Shown piece by piece: positions 43,861 to 56,500 of a DNA stretch of 64,000 bases. The stretch covers positions 6,887,001 through 6,951,000 of the forward strand of contig OX419758.1 of the NCBI GenBank assembly GCA_948567375.1, written 5' to 3'. Made by a program: the position numbers and the translations under genes. The notes under the pieces were generated by a model. That model worked only from the letters and a program-made list of their open reading frames with translations, did not search any database and was not told the DNA's origin. Within the stretch, counting starts at the first letter, position 1. The number at the start of each line of letters is the position of its first letter. The DNA comes from Lunularia cruciata (taxonomy: Eukaryota; Streptophyta; Marchantiopsida; Lunulariales; Lunulariaceae).

Positions 43861-44300
43861 TATTACTAGGTCAACATTATGAGCAAATTAAAGCAAACAC
43901 TAAACCATGTCAACAAAGCTTAGAAACCATTTTACTAATTATGACGAGGTGGAAAATCAGAAAAATCAAAAGTAACATAATAAAAAATATCAGGGTGGAA
44001 TAGAGAGACAAGTAGAGACCAAAACTAAAGTTCAAATCCCATATATTGGTCATACAACAATAGAACTTTGTACTATCACCAACAATTACTAGGTCAATAT
44101 TATGAGCAAATCAAAACAAGCATACAAACATTAAAACATTTCAACAGAGCATGGAAGCCATGTTACAAATTATGAGGATGTGGAAAATATGAAATAATCA
44201 AGAGGAACATAATAAAAAATATCAGGGTGGAATAGAGAGACAAGTAGAGACCATAATAAAATAGAAAGCATATAGATTGGTCATACAAAAATAGAGCCAT
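43861..44300. repeat. Tandem duplication, period about 223-232 bp
   Basis: CTAGGTCAACATTATGAGCAAAT (43866) recurs at 44089. A block of over 40 bases, including ATATCAGGGTGGAATAGAGA, is identical at 43989 and 44221. The units differ by substitutions and small indels elsewhere. Confidence 0.85.
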
Positions 44301-44559
44301 TGATGAAGTTCTTCAAATCCAGACAAACAACTTACCTGAAAAACAGCCATGCAATCTTCTTTGAATACATGTACCAAGGAAGGGGATCAATTTGGTAGTG
44401 ATGTTTTGGGCAAAGGCAAGGGAGCTTGCAAGAAACATGAATAAAGGAAGTGGTGACTTTGGTATCCTCCTTTGTTGTTTATTTTTACCTACGGATGGAT
44501 TTTTTAACCCCAACTGAGAAGGAGAAGTATTATATAATCACTTCTTTCCCATAGGACAT

Positions 44560-46200
44560 TTTGAGGAGCCTTGCAAACAAGCAATGATGGCAAGGAAGTA
44601 TGGAAGGACAGATGAAGAATTTATGCAAATAGGAAAATATATTGTGGTGAAGGAAGCTTACAACTTAATGGGCTTTGAGAAACAAAGGCAATAGGAAATA
44701 GCAGTAGAACCCATGGTTAGGGAGAGGAAGAACTTGCAACACCTTCCAAGCCAAAGGTGATAGCCACAAAATGGACAAAGAGGACACTTATGGAGGAAAA
44801 AGTAGATGACAAAGGCAGCATTAGACCACAACCAGTCTCCACACCCATCACCAACAAGCAATCATTTATTCAAATTGTGATTTCTTCAGACAATGAGGTG
44901 GTTACTTCCTTGCCTTGGTCCTCAGACCAAGGCAAGGAAGTACAATCAAATCCAACCCCAAACTTCTCCAAGGAAAAAGAATGATTTTCTTGCAAAAGAA
45001 AGAATCCTACCTTTGGATGATTCCAACCACACAAAAACTGTACTTGAGAGCTCCAAGGATAGAACTATTTCCCTTGTTTCCACCCATAGGAGATGTAGAG
45101 CTACAAGAAGAAGGAGTACTTAGGGAGGAAGAAGTATTTGACACAAAAGAAGTGGCAAAAGATATGAGCTCCTACCAAGCAAAAGGTGAGCTTCAGCTGG
45201 AGCAATAACTTCAGCCAAAAGGTGGTCTTCAAGATGAGGGATTGTCCAAGACCCAAGTCCCCACATTGACAAGAGAGGAACCCAAGTAAGAAGAACCCAT
45301 GCTCTTTGTCAAGATTGAGAAGGAGGAGAGTGGACCTTTCGCCTTGAATGGTAAAGGAGGAAAGCTAGAGTAGGAGAGATGCTTCCCCAATCCTCGTGAT
45401 GCTCTCCAAGTTGGTTATACCTAAATTAGGCCCGGTATTGGAATTGATGGATCAGCTACTTCACATATCATAAGAAGGTTATTGATTATGTTACTCTTCT
45501 CAACCATCTCCATCGATTGGCATAAGGAGTTGTGCAAGAATGAAAGTAGGCATAGGAAAAATTAGCAAGAGTACATGTCCAACACTTAGAGATGGGAAAA
45601 CAAAGAAATGACTTGGCACAAGTGGCAGCCAAGGTTAGGGAAAAAGAGCAGCCTTGGAGAAGAAGGTGTAGGAGGAGCAAGATCTCAAAGAAGGAAGAAG
45701 CATGCCGTCAAACCCAACTTGAGGAGGAGGTAAAGGCTTAGGCAAAAGAAATCAATGTGCTAAAGGGACAATTGGAGAAGTTGAAGGTGACTCTTGTTGC
45801 AATGGAAATGCAACATCAAGAGGAGTTGTATGTAGTTAAGGTACAAGTCAAGAAGGTCATATAGAACACCAAGGAGAAGGAAGAGAAATGCAAGAAGGAT
45901 TGATTGGCCATTTGAGAATAGATCTTGGTTGAGATGTGGGAGATTCAAAGGTAGCTCAACTTGGAAAAGACCGTTATCTTGACCAAGACAAAGATAGCAT
46001 GGGATCAATGAGTGTGAATTGCAAAGCAGGAAGCAAAGTCCTTGGAAAAGTTGAAGTCTCAAGATTCAAGATCCCAAGCACATGCTCTAACGGCAAAGGT
46101 GTACATAGATGAGTGCCTGCAATAGTTGTTAGATTGACTACACAAGCACATCTTGAAGAAATTTAAGGAGTCCACAAAGATGTTTTTGGACTAAATTGTG
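44560..46200 (+). pseudogene. Decayed coiled-coil-rich coding region
   Basis: The start reads MMARKYGRTDEEFMQIGKY...EAYNLMGFEKQRQ. After frameshifts, 45580-46190 is one frame of strongly Lys/Glu/Leu heptad-like sequence (AKEINVLKGQLEKLKVTLVA, QHQEELYVVKVQVKKVI, AKQEAKSLEKLKSQDSRSQA). In that part every in-frame stop I read is TAG or TGA and none TAA, fitting CAG/TGG and CGA decay. No family is recognised. A non-autonomous retroelement protein is my best guess. Confidence 0.4.
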
Positions 46201-49200
46201 GGATATGGAGAAAGGATAGACTTATTGATTAAGGTTTATAAGGGCAAAGGTTGTTCCTCACAATAAATTTTAGGGCAAAGATATTTTAGCCAAAAGGAAA
46301 TAGGAATGCACTTTTGGCCTAGAATTATCTTTGGCCTCGGAAAGTCTTTGTCCTAGAAGGCCTTTGGTCTAAAATACTTTATAGACTTAGAATGATTTTG
46401 TACCCAAAGATTGCAGGATTATATTACACCTAGAGTAAACAATAGGTAAGTAGTTGCATTGGTGGTGGATGCGCAATCACCTCTTAATTGTGCTTAGGAT
46501 ATGATCAATAGGCAGGATTAGCAATGAGTGAAGTAGGTGTAATTAGAAGATTTCTAGCACTCCTTAGCCATAGATCATCTTCATCAAGAAGTCGGAAAAT
46601 TTTGGGTTGCAACCCAAAAAGAAGTTATGTTCACTTCTATCATAATCAAAGTATTTAGCTGAAGGATTTCTCTAATCTTTGTGTTGAATTGCTTGCACTT
46701 GCAAGTGCATCTTTGGTTGTATGCTTGGTCAAGTAGAGATGAGGAATCTACAGTAGGAATGTGTGTTAGAGTAACTACTTATGCAATTCACACTCTATCA
46801 AGGAAGTTACCCTTGACATTTAGTGTGAATGAGTGCTTGAGTATCTACTTAGGAAATTTTCACATATCAAGAAACTCTTGATATTCTGAATCAGCAAGTC
46901 AATTTGATGAAAGGTTCTAAGAATGATCAAGCATTGAAAGAACCAAGGAATAGAAAAAGCCAAGTAGACAATTGATTGGCTTGATGGCTTGGCTTTTCTG
47001 AATTTTGTTTGGATTGCACCTTTTGGGAGTGGATGTACATAATCATAGTCAACAATGGCATCTAGGTGAAAGAATCTTTGGCTTAGAAGTCAACCTTTGG
47101 GGAGATAAACCCTTTGGCAAGAGACCAATCTTTGAGGTAAAGAGCTTCTTAAGGGAGAAGAGGAAATTTTTGTGAAGCAAACCAACACCATCAAGAGCTT
47201 ATTAGATTAGATTTTTTGCTAGAGTTATTGTTAATTTCTCTTTTCTATAGGACACGACAATGGGTATCTCTACCCTCTTTTGGAAGTGGTTCCTACCCAA
47301 GAGCTTAAACAAGCAAGAATAGACTACCTATGATATTGTTACACTTTGATTTCATTTCCAATCATTCCCAACATGTATCCTTGAGAGAACAACCTATTCT
47401 TACCATTTATATTATTAGTATGTTGACATCATGTTGCCATAGGAACATATGGAAATATAGAAGCATATGATAACTATCAATTTGTTAAAGAATTTTATAT
47501 ATATATATAAGTGGTGTTACATCTTACAAGATCTAGCAAGCTTTGGTACCAAGCTTGTAAACAAATGTCACATGCAAAAGCTATTTGTTAGACCTAGGAC
47601 TTTGTTTCTTGCATAGCAAATGGTTGGGCAAGAACAATGGAAAAGTTAGAACAGACTGCTAGATTTTTCAAGGAAATGAAGGAGGTAACTATGTAAAACT
47701 ATGAGCTACTATACTAGATAAAATCATTGCTTGTTTCAAGACCTTAAAGAAGCATTATTGTTAAGGATTAAAGAAGAATTATTTGAAGTCTGAAGTGGTT
47801 AGCACATATTTTTCTATATGTAAATAAAGCATGGACATCAAATAGTCCTTAGATATATAAAATGATCAAAACTTTAGACACAAGCAGCAAGCTAATTCCA
47901 TTTAGAAAATCTTATTTAGGGTAGGTTAGAAGAAGGAAAAGACTTGTGAAAAGAAATAAAATCATTGTACAAAAAAAGAATTGCAATGCTAACCAATAAA
48001 AAGATGATCCTTAGAAACTAGAAGGAATGAAAGGATAAATAAGAACTTTTGGGTTTGATGTGCAATCAAATGCAGAAATAATGCTACAAGTGCAAAAGTA
48101 TCATTATGAGGACATCAAAGACACATGCATCATAGAGGTGATTTTGAGAAGATCACCATAAAATAGTGCAAGTTGATCCTATATGTAAAAGTAGAAGACA
48201 CAATTGTTTAAATTGCAAACCAAATGCTATCTACACAACTACTTGAATAAAGATCATTGCAAAACAACCAGATGGTTCCACATTAGTATTTTAGCCCTTA
48301 AAGGTTATGAGCTCTTTGGAGCTTATCATGAGATAGGAAGACTAGAAGAGCTTCCATAGAATTCAATAAGAATATCTATCTTTGCTTCTTATAAGCAATA
48401 AGCAATTGAGAGCATTTTTGCATTGTGGCTCATAAACTTAGGGACCTTTTGCAAGATTTTCCATTGCATGTCTAAGAATACCCTTTTGATCACAAAATAA
48501 AGTATTATGAAGCAAGAAGTTTTTGAGCCAAAAAAATATTATCAATGTATGCTCAAATTTACCTTTGTAGATGACACAATGAAGCATTATTATAAATCAA
48601 GAGCATTTGTGGCCCAAAAGCATATCATTGAAGATATGATGTAGCTAGAACCATCCAACCAGGTATAAGTTATATATCTACCTAGTTGCATCCAAGCAAG
48701 AGCAATATAAAATATTTTACTATGAATGTCAAACCACAATTTACATGGGGCTCACTTTTTTGAGCCAATTAATATATGAAGCAATAGCTTTTAAGCCTTC
48801 AATTTTTTTTCAAACTTGTCATTGCTACATGCATTTTGAAATGCATTGCTTAAGGTATCTTGAGCTACACTTTGTTTTGGAGATCAAACTAGATATAAAC
48901 TAAGGGGATATCCCTCCTCTATATCATGGATCATTGATCTTCCTCATCATTGATCTTTGGTGATCTTGTGATGCATCATCCTCACCCATGAAATCTCTCT
49001 CCACAAAAACATGGGTGAGAATCTGTCCTAAAAATGTCACCTTGAATTTGCAACCATCTAGATGGTGGAGCTGCCTATGTAAGACAACCAATTCTACCTC
49101 AATAGCAAGGATCATCAACTTTGTTCAATTTGAGTTCTCTTTACTAAATCTTCTAAGCTTTATCATCACATATAGGATGATATGCCCATGTACCATCTTG

Positions 49201-51089
49201 GATCTCATACACAAGATGAAAAGCAAACATATTATTTGGGAAACTAGTGTGAATGCTAGATATGCATATTTTTTGTCTAGATTTCTCCTAGCCATTCTAT
49301 CACTCACAAGGAACCAACCTTCCATTTCCAAGTAAAGATTGGACCTCCTCTTCCTTATTTGCAAAGCAAGTGCACCCTAATTTATGCATGTTGAGAGAGT
49401 GAAGGGTCTCCCACAAACTCTCTTAGTTGTGTTTTGCAATCCCAAGTGTTGAGAACCTCAATGCTTAGAGATACTTGACAACAATAAAAAAACCAAAGCA
49501 AAATTCAAGAAAAAAAAGGAAAGAGGAAATATTAAGTAAGATGCATCAAGCATAGTTTTTACTTGGGGTGCATTAGCAACACTAATAGTATGCAATTGGA
49601 GGTGAAAGCCAATGGGGTGTACTCAAGTTTAAGGGGTGTATTATGGTGTTCATTAGGGTATATTAGGGTGCACTAGGGTTTTAGGGTACACTAGGCGTGC
49701 ATTTGGATGCACTATGCATAACATATGCATAAATGGAGGTAGAAATGGGGTTCATGTGGTGGTAGGGCTATGGGCATTCTATCCAAATGCAGATTTTCAA
49801 GGCCATAGCATCCCATATAAGCTCTCAAATTGCCTCCACTAAATTCCTCACTTGGGCTTTGTCCAACAAGCACCATTTGATATATGTCATGTGATTGCTG
49901 TTGGTGTAGAAAGCAACCACTAGCCCCTTTCATGAAAGCTTTCATGTTCTCAATGTACATTCTTAATGTAAAATTGGTTGTATTCAAGGATTCTTGCAAT
50001 CTAAAATTCCAAAAATCTGAAATCTGAAATCCAAAATTTAAGCCTTAGCCTCTCGTGATCCTCCTCTCCCAATTTCTCAAGCTTATCTCTTAGGTTTGGA
50101 AATAGTTCAAAATTTCTTGATGGCTCTCAACAAAACCTCTTATATTTTCTCACTACACTTTCCTTTGAAACTCTCTCCCAAATCTGTCACCTCTACCAGA
50201 ACTCTTACCAATTCCAAAAATCCAGCTCTTGCGTGCTGCAATTCACTCTCTCAATTTCTCTTAACTTCTCAAAAGTATCTCCAACTTCTCTGATTTCAAA
50301 CCCTCTCTTTAAGATTTTGGCAAGACTGAAAGTCCTAACCTTGAACTTTAATTTATACTCTGATTCTTCTTTGGAGTAGGCAATTCTTTGCACTCTACAC
50401 TAACAAGAAAATTTCACCAATCTTTTCCAAAAAAAGTTTTAAGAACTTTAGAATTTGAAAAACTTCAAAATTCATGAACTCCTATTTGAGTTTGTGATAA
50501 TTTGAAATTGGTGAAGTGACACTTGACACGATACTAGTGCTTCTTGTGCATCCCATCGTGATCCATAATGCACCTCATTGCACACCAAGTGCAACCTCAT
50601 GGAACTCCCGCACATGCCATGTACTCCTACACCCCCAACAAGCATCTTTGGGCACCCCATGCACCCCAGCATATACTCCCATGCATTTGAGTTCATCCTA
50701 GAGACATTGAACTTAGATCTTATACCCCTAAACATACAATTTTGCAAACAAAATAGCATACAAGTACACCAATTCACTTGTTATTGTGGATTCAAACATC
50801 CACTTGGTTGCTTATTGAAGGCAATACAATTTTTTTAAATAATACTTCTACTTTCTTTTCTCTTCTCCTTGGGCCTGAGCATAGAAAAGAAACTAGAAAT
50901 ATTATGTGCAAGCCTGTATTGCATCAATGAACATTGTATAGGTGTTTTTAAAGCCCAATGCTTAGGAGTTTCAAAAGTCTAATCTACAACCTTTGTATAT
51001 TCTCTAACCATATATCAGATCAATTAACTAAAATTTAAGGGAGAAATATATATATATACTAATCCATTTCAACAATTAAGAATTTCTAG
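46201..51089. other. Intergenic, no recognised gene
   Basis: It contains scattered CTTTGG/CCTTTGG repeats (46290-46400, 47070-47160), a TTAGGGTGCACTAGGG-type low-complexity patch (49640-49700) and a CCCATGCACCCC-rich patch (50620-50690). Open frames are short and unmatched. Confidence 0.4.
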
Positions 51090-52060
51090 TTAGGTCCATG
51101 AGTTGAACCCTTAATTTCATGAGTAAATGCAATTGGGCTTTTTAAACTCCTTTCAATGTTCATTCAATACTTGAGTTCATACCCCACATTTGTTAAAGAG
51201 TTTTTTTCTTCCATTTTGGCTTGCTTGAAAGATAGCATGAGATGGCTCATTGAGACATAACTTGAATCACCCAATAGATACTGATTATGGTAAAAAAAAT
51301 TGTGTGCTCCTTGCTGACTAATATCAGACCAAAGGAGATTCTTTTTCAAGCATGTTGTATCATGATCTAAGCTTAGCATCCCTTAAAAAAACCAAACTCT
51401 CGTGAGAAAACTGCCATAATAACCTACACTCACCAAAGGAAACATTTTGCTTGAAGTATTTTAATACTTTAACCTCTTATAAAGTGGATTATCCTCCTTG
51501 TATTGTCATAAATGATGTGATCATTAATTGAATAAGAACACTTCTTATTTTTTTCTTTATTGAATAAGAATACTTCTTGCTCAAATATTATTCACTATCA
51601 ACTGTTGGTCTTTTTTGCTAAAGGAAAAAGTATTCCATCCACTGATACCATGCACCCAAGAAATCCTTTTGGAGCAAATATGGAGGAAATTCTCCCTTTC
51701 TCCTTTGTGGTGGGCCATCCTACTTCTTTACCAAGAATGAATAAAATGGTTGTCATTACTCCTTTTGTGAATTTAAAAGTGGATCTTACCCTAGTGCACC
51801 ATATATTCAACCCCCTTGCAATGCATGCTCCATTCACATTGTGGCCAGATGTGTGGAGACTGCCACTTAGATCCAAATGGGAGTTTGATATCTATTATAT
51901 AAAAATTTTTATTGACTAAACAATCTTTAATAACATCCACCAAGGCATGACATGAGTTCAAATCCATACATATGAGTTGTCTAAACGCTCTTGGATCAAG
52001 ATCTTTGACATATTTTGTAACAAACTTAAGCATATGATTATAAAAGACTTTTGGTTGCAA
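51090..52060 (-). pseudogene. PIF/Harbinger transposase relic
   Basis: The minus-strand frames 52060-51791, 51876-51598 and 51379-51164 read in order as a DDE_Tnp_4-type transposase. There is an N-terminal KYVKDLDPRAFRQLICMD, then HNVNGACIAR and a KGVMTTILFI...VGWPTTKEKGRISSIF block. FLGCMVSVDGILFPL carries the first Asp (about 51639), YLLGDSSYVSMSHLM the second Asp (about 51268), and NIERSLKSPIAF the Glu (about 51155). Frameshifts, stops and a duplicated ATTGAATAAGAA segment (51527-51578) break it. These transposases cut and paste DNA elements with short TIRs and a 3-bp duplication. Neither is located here. Confidence 0.65.
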
Positions 52061-52242
52061 ATATCTTTAATACTTTTCCAACTCCCACTTCATTAATAAT
52101 AGCTCAATCTTGTTGTCTTTGTCTTCACTCCAGCCATATAAAATCTATTCATCCATCCACTCACCAAAATTTTCATCTTCTACCTTAGTTTTGATACTCT
52201 ATTATCAGATATGCCTTGAAAATTTTCCTAGTCAGTTGCCAA

Positions 52243-52326
52243 CAAGTACTAGTTTGTGTCATTTCTCTAATCTCAAAAGCTTACCAAGTACTAGTTTGTG
52301 TCATTTCTCCAATCTCAAAAGCTTAC
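52243..52326. repeat. Two-copy 42-bp tandem repeat
   Basis: CAAGTACTAGTTTGTGTCAT... at 52243-52284 is repeated at 52285-52326 with a single T/C difference. Confidence 0.95.
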
Positions 52327-53084
52327 GTTGAACCACACCCAATCTTTCATTTTCTCCAAATTCACAAGGATTCTATCTTTTGCAAACCAAGATTTTGCAA
52401 TTTAGTAGTTGTGAATCTTATAGTGGATTGTCAAGAATATGATGCATAATTGAGGAGAGTAGAATGCAAGGATGCTTCTAGTTCCCTAAGTGTGAGGTGT
52501 GTCATCTTCAAGTTCAAATTTGAAATAAGAATGGTTCAACTATTATCAAATACCTTAACTTGTAAAAAGCTATGGTTCATAAATCTTTTTACATAAAATT
52601 TTACAGAATTCTGTACTTTACTCATCTTGCGTCCACTTGAATGGTACTTGTAAAAGTTTTATGGGTTACACATAAAAGTCTTTATAGAATTCTACAAGAA
52701 CCTATAAACCGAGAATTGAAACCACCAACAAATGAGTGCTTAATCATTGGTGATAGCTTAAGCTATCATCAATGACTATCACCTAAAGTGAGGTCTTACA
52801 CAAGACTATTAGGAAATCCAAGTCTACCAAGGATATATTGAAAGAGTACAAGCCTAATAGCAATGCTTATTTAGGTGTTCTTTATCAACAAGTGATGCTT
52901 TGATTGTGACATACATAGTAAAATTTATCCTAAGCTTGAATATAAAGGCTTACACGTGGACAAAGTTGCTTTGTAATACCTAGAAATAAACTATCTAAAA
53001 AAATTAATTAGACTTCTAAACTAGTTATAATAAGTGATGTGTAGTCACAAATAAGATAGAATTTGTACTGTATCAAAAGATCTT

Positions 53085-53590
53085 GCAAGAGAGAGCACTA
53101 CCCATTGGGATTTAACTATATTGACATGGTCTTATTCTTAGATGTTTAGCTTTGATGAAAGAATTGAAAACTTTTGAGTACTCTTTTGATGCAGATTTTT
53201 CTATAATCCAAGGATAGCCTATTAAAAGGAATCCTTTATTTAAAGGAATCCTTTATTTAGTTTTGGGTCAAGATAAAACCACATGTTTACAGAGATTCTT
53301 CTCATGAATTTTGTTATTATTTTAGAATTTTGCCCTAAAAATAATTTTGACTTGTAACTTAGAAAAAGATTAAGACTCTTTTATGTCTAAATTTCATGAC
53401 TATATAAAAATGGATGACAAGGTACTCATGAGCAGAAGCTTTCTCTCTAATTGAGTGTTATTGTTAGCAAGATCTTTAGTATGGGAAGTACCTTAGAGAT
53501 GTCATGGAGTTTTATTTGTTGTCTTCTTATTATAAATTAGATTGCTTTAAGGTCAAGGATTCATCTTGAGTGAGAGTCAAGATACCTTCA
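53085..53590 (+). repeat. Diverged solo LTR of the A family
   Basis: The order of landmarks follows the LTR of A: GAGCACTA, TATTGACATGGTCTTATTC, GTTTAGCTTTGA, GGAATCCTT, GGGTCAAGATAAAACCACATG, a TATA (CTATATAAAAATGG about 53400), TTCATCTTGAGTGAGA. Identity is low, so this is an old insertion. No internal region follows. 53225-53258 holds a 17-bp unit AAAGGAATCCTTTATTT in two copies. Confidence 0.6.
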
Positions 53591-56500
53591 ACATCTTCTT
53601 TTAAGGAGAGGATATTTTAATCAATTCCCTTTATAGAAAGCTCTCACTCAATTAGTTGTTATCTAACCATTCTATTGACTATAATGAAATAGCTTTTTAG
53701 TTAGTCAAGATAACTTACCCAATTGGACAATCCAAATAAATTAGTGCCAATCTCATCTTGTAGTAAGCTTCTCAATCCTTCCATGTGCTATACTGATTGG
53801 ACCCATGAGATATTATTCTCTCATTCCAATGCTCTTTAGAACTTTGAACAACTAGCTTTGAGAGATAAGATCCTTGCAAAAAATTACAAGATAAAGGTAA
53901 ATATGCATAAATATCCTTTGGTTACATGTCAACTTCAAGGAAAGTTACCTTCTATTTAGTGACCTAGGAGCTCTTCACTATCAACCTCAACTTTAACAAG
54001 TGCTTCTCGGGTAGGTATTGCTAATTGTATTATAACAAATGAATTACAAGTACAAATAAGATGGGTTTTTTAATGCCCAAGTTCATTTCAAATTTAAGAG
54101 CCTTCTATACCTAAGTTATATCAAAATATTTCTTTATTCTTGCAATCCACCTTTATGATCCTAAATCTATCTATTTACTAAAATTGGACTTCTTAATGTC
54201 TAAAATATCTTACATCAACTTTCTAAATATTCTCTTGAGTCAAATATCCATATCTTTTTATTAAAAATAATTTAATATTATTGAAAAAATTCAATTTGCA
54301 TTCAAATTCAAATTCAAGTCATATATACATTATGTGCAAAAAAAATCTAAAAAAATATATATATATATTAAATTAATTATAAATTTATATACAATATTTT
54401 TATTCATGTTATTTTTATAGTTAAATAAAAATTATTTAAATATAAGCTTTTTAATAAACCAAGCTAAGAAATTTATATAATAAAACAATTATATAAAATT
54501 AAATTATTCACTATATTATCAGAAAATAGATATGATTTTTAGTCTTGAATTTAAGACTTTATTATAGTGTTAATTTGAACAACTTTGAAGCAACGAAATT
54601 GAGCATATGTTAAATTTTAGAACTTTACATTCAGCTTATCATGTATGCATGATAACAACAAGTCTCCTACCCAATATTTTAAATCTAAAGTAATTTCTAC
54701 ATATTTTGGAATTTATAATATTAAAAAAAATAGCAATATAAAGCTATAATCTAGAATAAGACATTTATTCATTAAGTATGTCAATATCTTAAAAGACAAT
54801 AGGTAATTAACATAGACAAAAGGTATAGCAAAAGAAAAGAAAACAACATTATAACAGTAATATGGGACTTAGGCTTGATATTAAGGAAACTTGTCATAAC
54901 CAAGAGCAATTTTATAATTATGCTTGGGTAAAAGAAATTTGCTTTTGATTCTCCAATAGCTTAAAGTACTAGAATCTAAGTACTTCTAAATTTGTACAAT
55001 CTTGTTTGATGTTATGTCTTGGATTCCATTTTAAGACTTGGATATAAGAATACAAGAAATTTTTTATATAAATTAAATAACATAAGTGACAACTTAGAAT
55101 AATCTTGTAGGAGATTGGAATTTTACTTGCACTTGGATAAAGCATTTAAACTTGCTACCTTTTGCAAGTATATTTTGGATTCAATTTAGGCTTAATAGTA
55201 CCATAATAACTAAGCAAAGTGAGATTCTAGAATTATGCCTGGAAAGGAATGTATAGAAGTATAACCTATTGAATAAAACAAGCAAGGACAACACAGGGGT
55301 TGAGAATTGGGTAAAAATCTAGAAACAAAAGACTTGATTAAGATTAATTATTTGAGTTTGATGCTTCCCTCTTTAGTATATCTTAAACTTTACTTTTGGT
55401 TAGTATCATTCTAACCAATCAAAGTGCAGTTCTAGAATTAAGCTTGGGTAAAACTTGTAAAAATGGATGGAATTAAGTTGGATTATAAAAACATGGAATC
55501 CACTTATGTAGAACTTACAAACATATTACTTTTAGATTAGTACTTCTAATAAAAATTCCAAAACTAGAATTTGGTTGAAAAATATGAACATAACAAGATG
55601 AAATATGATATATTTTCAAAAGAGAAAGTTAATCATGTAAAAGAAATTTTATATGAGTGTGGTGACTCAATATTGACCAAAAAGGTGATAAAAAAATAAG
55701 TAACAAGTTGTTCCCTTTAAGATACAAGTCAAAATGACCAGAGGTGAAGAAAAATGTAACATTTGGTGGTTCTTTATTATTTCCTACTTAATCTTTTGGG
55801 CAGAACTACTCTTACAAGAGAATAGTGTCACCCCTTGTGGCACACTACGGAAAAGGGAAAACTAAAATCACTTCAATACAAGTCTATACCAAATTATTCT
55901 TAAAGGTGATGATTCACCCAACTTCAACCTGCACTTTCACTACAAAGAACTCAACCCAAAGTCTTCCTACCCTTCTTAGAAGGCACAACTCTAAAGGCTA
56001 CGTGGCTTTGGTAATTAGTCTTTGCCTTTTGTGTCATGTAGTACTTCCAATGCACTAGCTCATTTTTTATCCTTCAATGCATTGATATGCTCCTTCAAAG
56101 ATCATATACCCTTAACAAGTACAAATGTTTCACTACATTCAAGCACATATGTTTCTAATACAATGATTCCTCACCCCTACTTTTTCAAAGACAATCACCA
56201 ATACTCAAAATTTGGTACAATAATGAAGAGCTCTTGGTTCTTTTTTTATGATGAATCAATGGATGATAATTTACAATTGGTAGAAGCCTTAAATGGCACT
56301 TCCTACTTTAACTTGCAAGGATCTAACAGTTGAAGTACTACAAAGATTCCCTACCAACATCTACATTATACATTACTTATCTTATCTTTTGAAACTTATC
56401 TTAATCACATGTAGGTTAATTATGTGCCTTACATGTGTCAATGAAGGTATCAATTCTTCCCCAAAAAAATTTGAACTCTAACTTTCTTTAAAGTTACAAC

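Noticed and set aside
43430-43882. 150-codon open frame on plus
   Set aside because: Asn/Ile-rich, no motif, runs into the tandem duplication. No evidence of a gene.
49640-49700. TTAGGGT / TAGGGTGCAC repeats resembling telomeric TTTAGGG
   Set aside because: Units are irregular and only one matches TTTAGGG. It is low complexity rather than an interstitial telomere.
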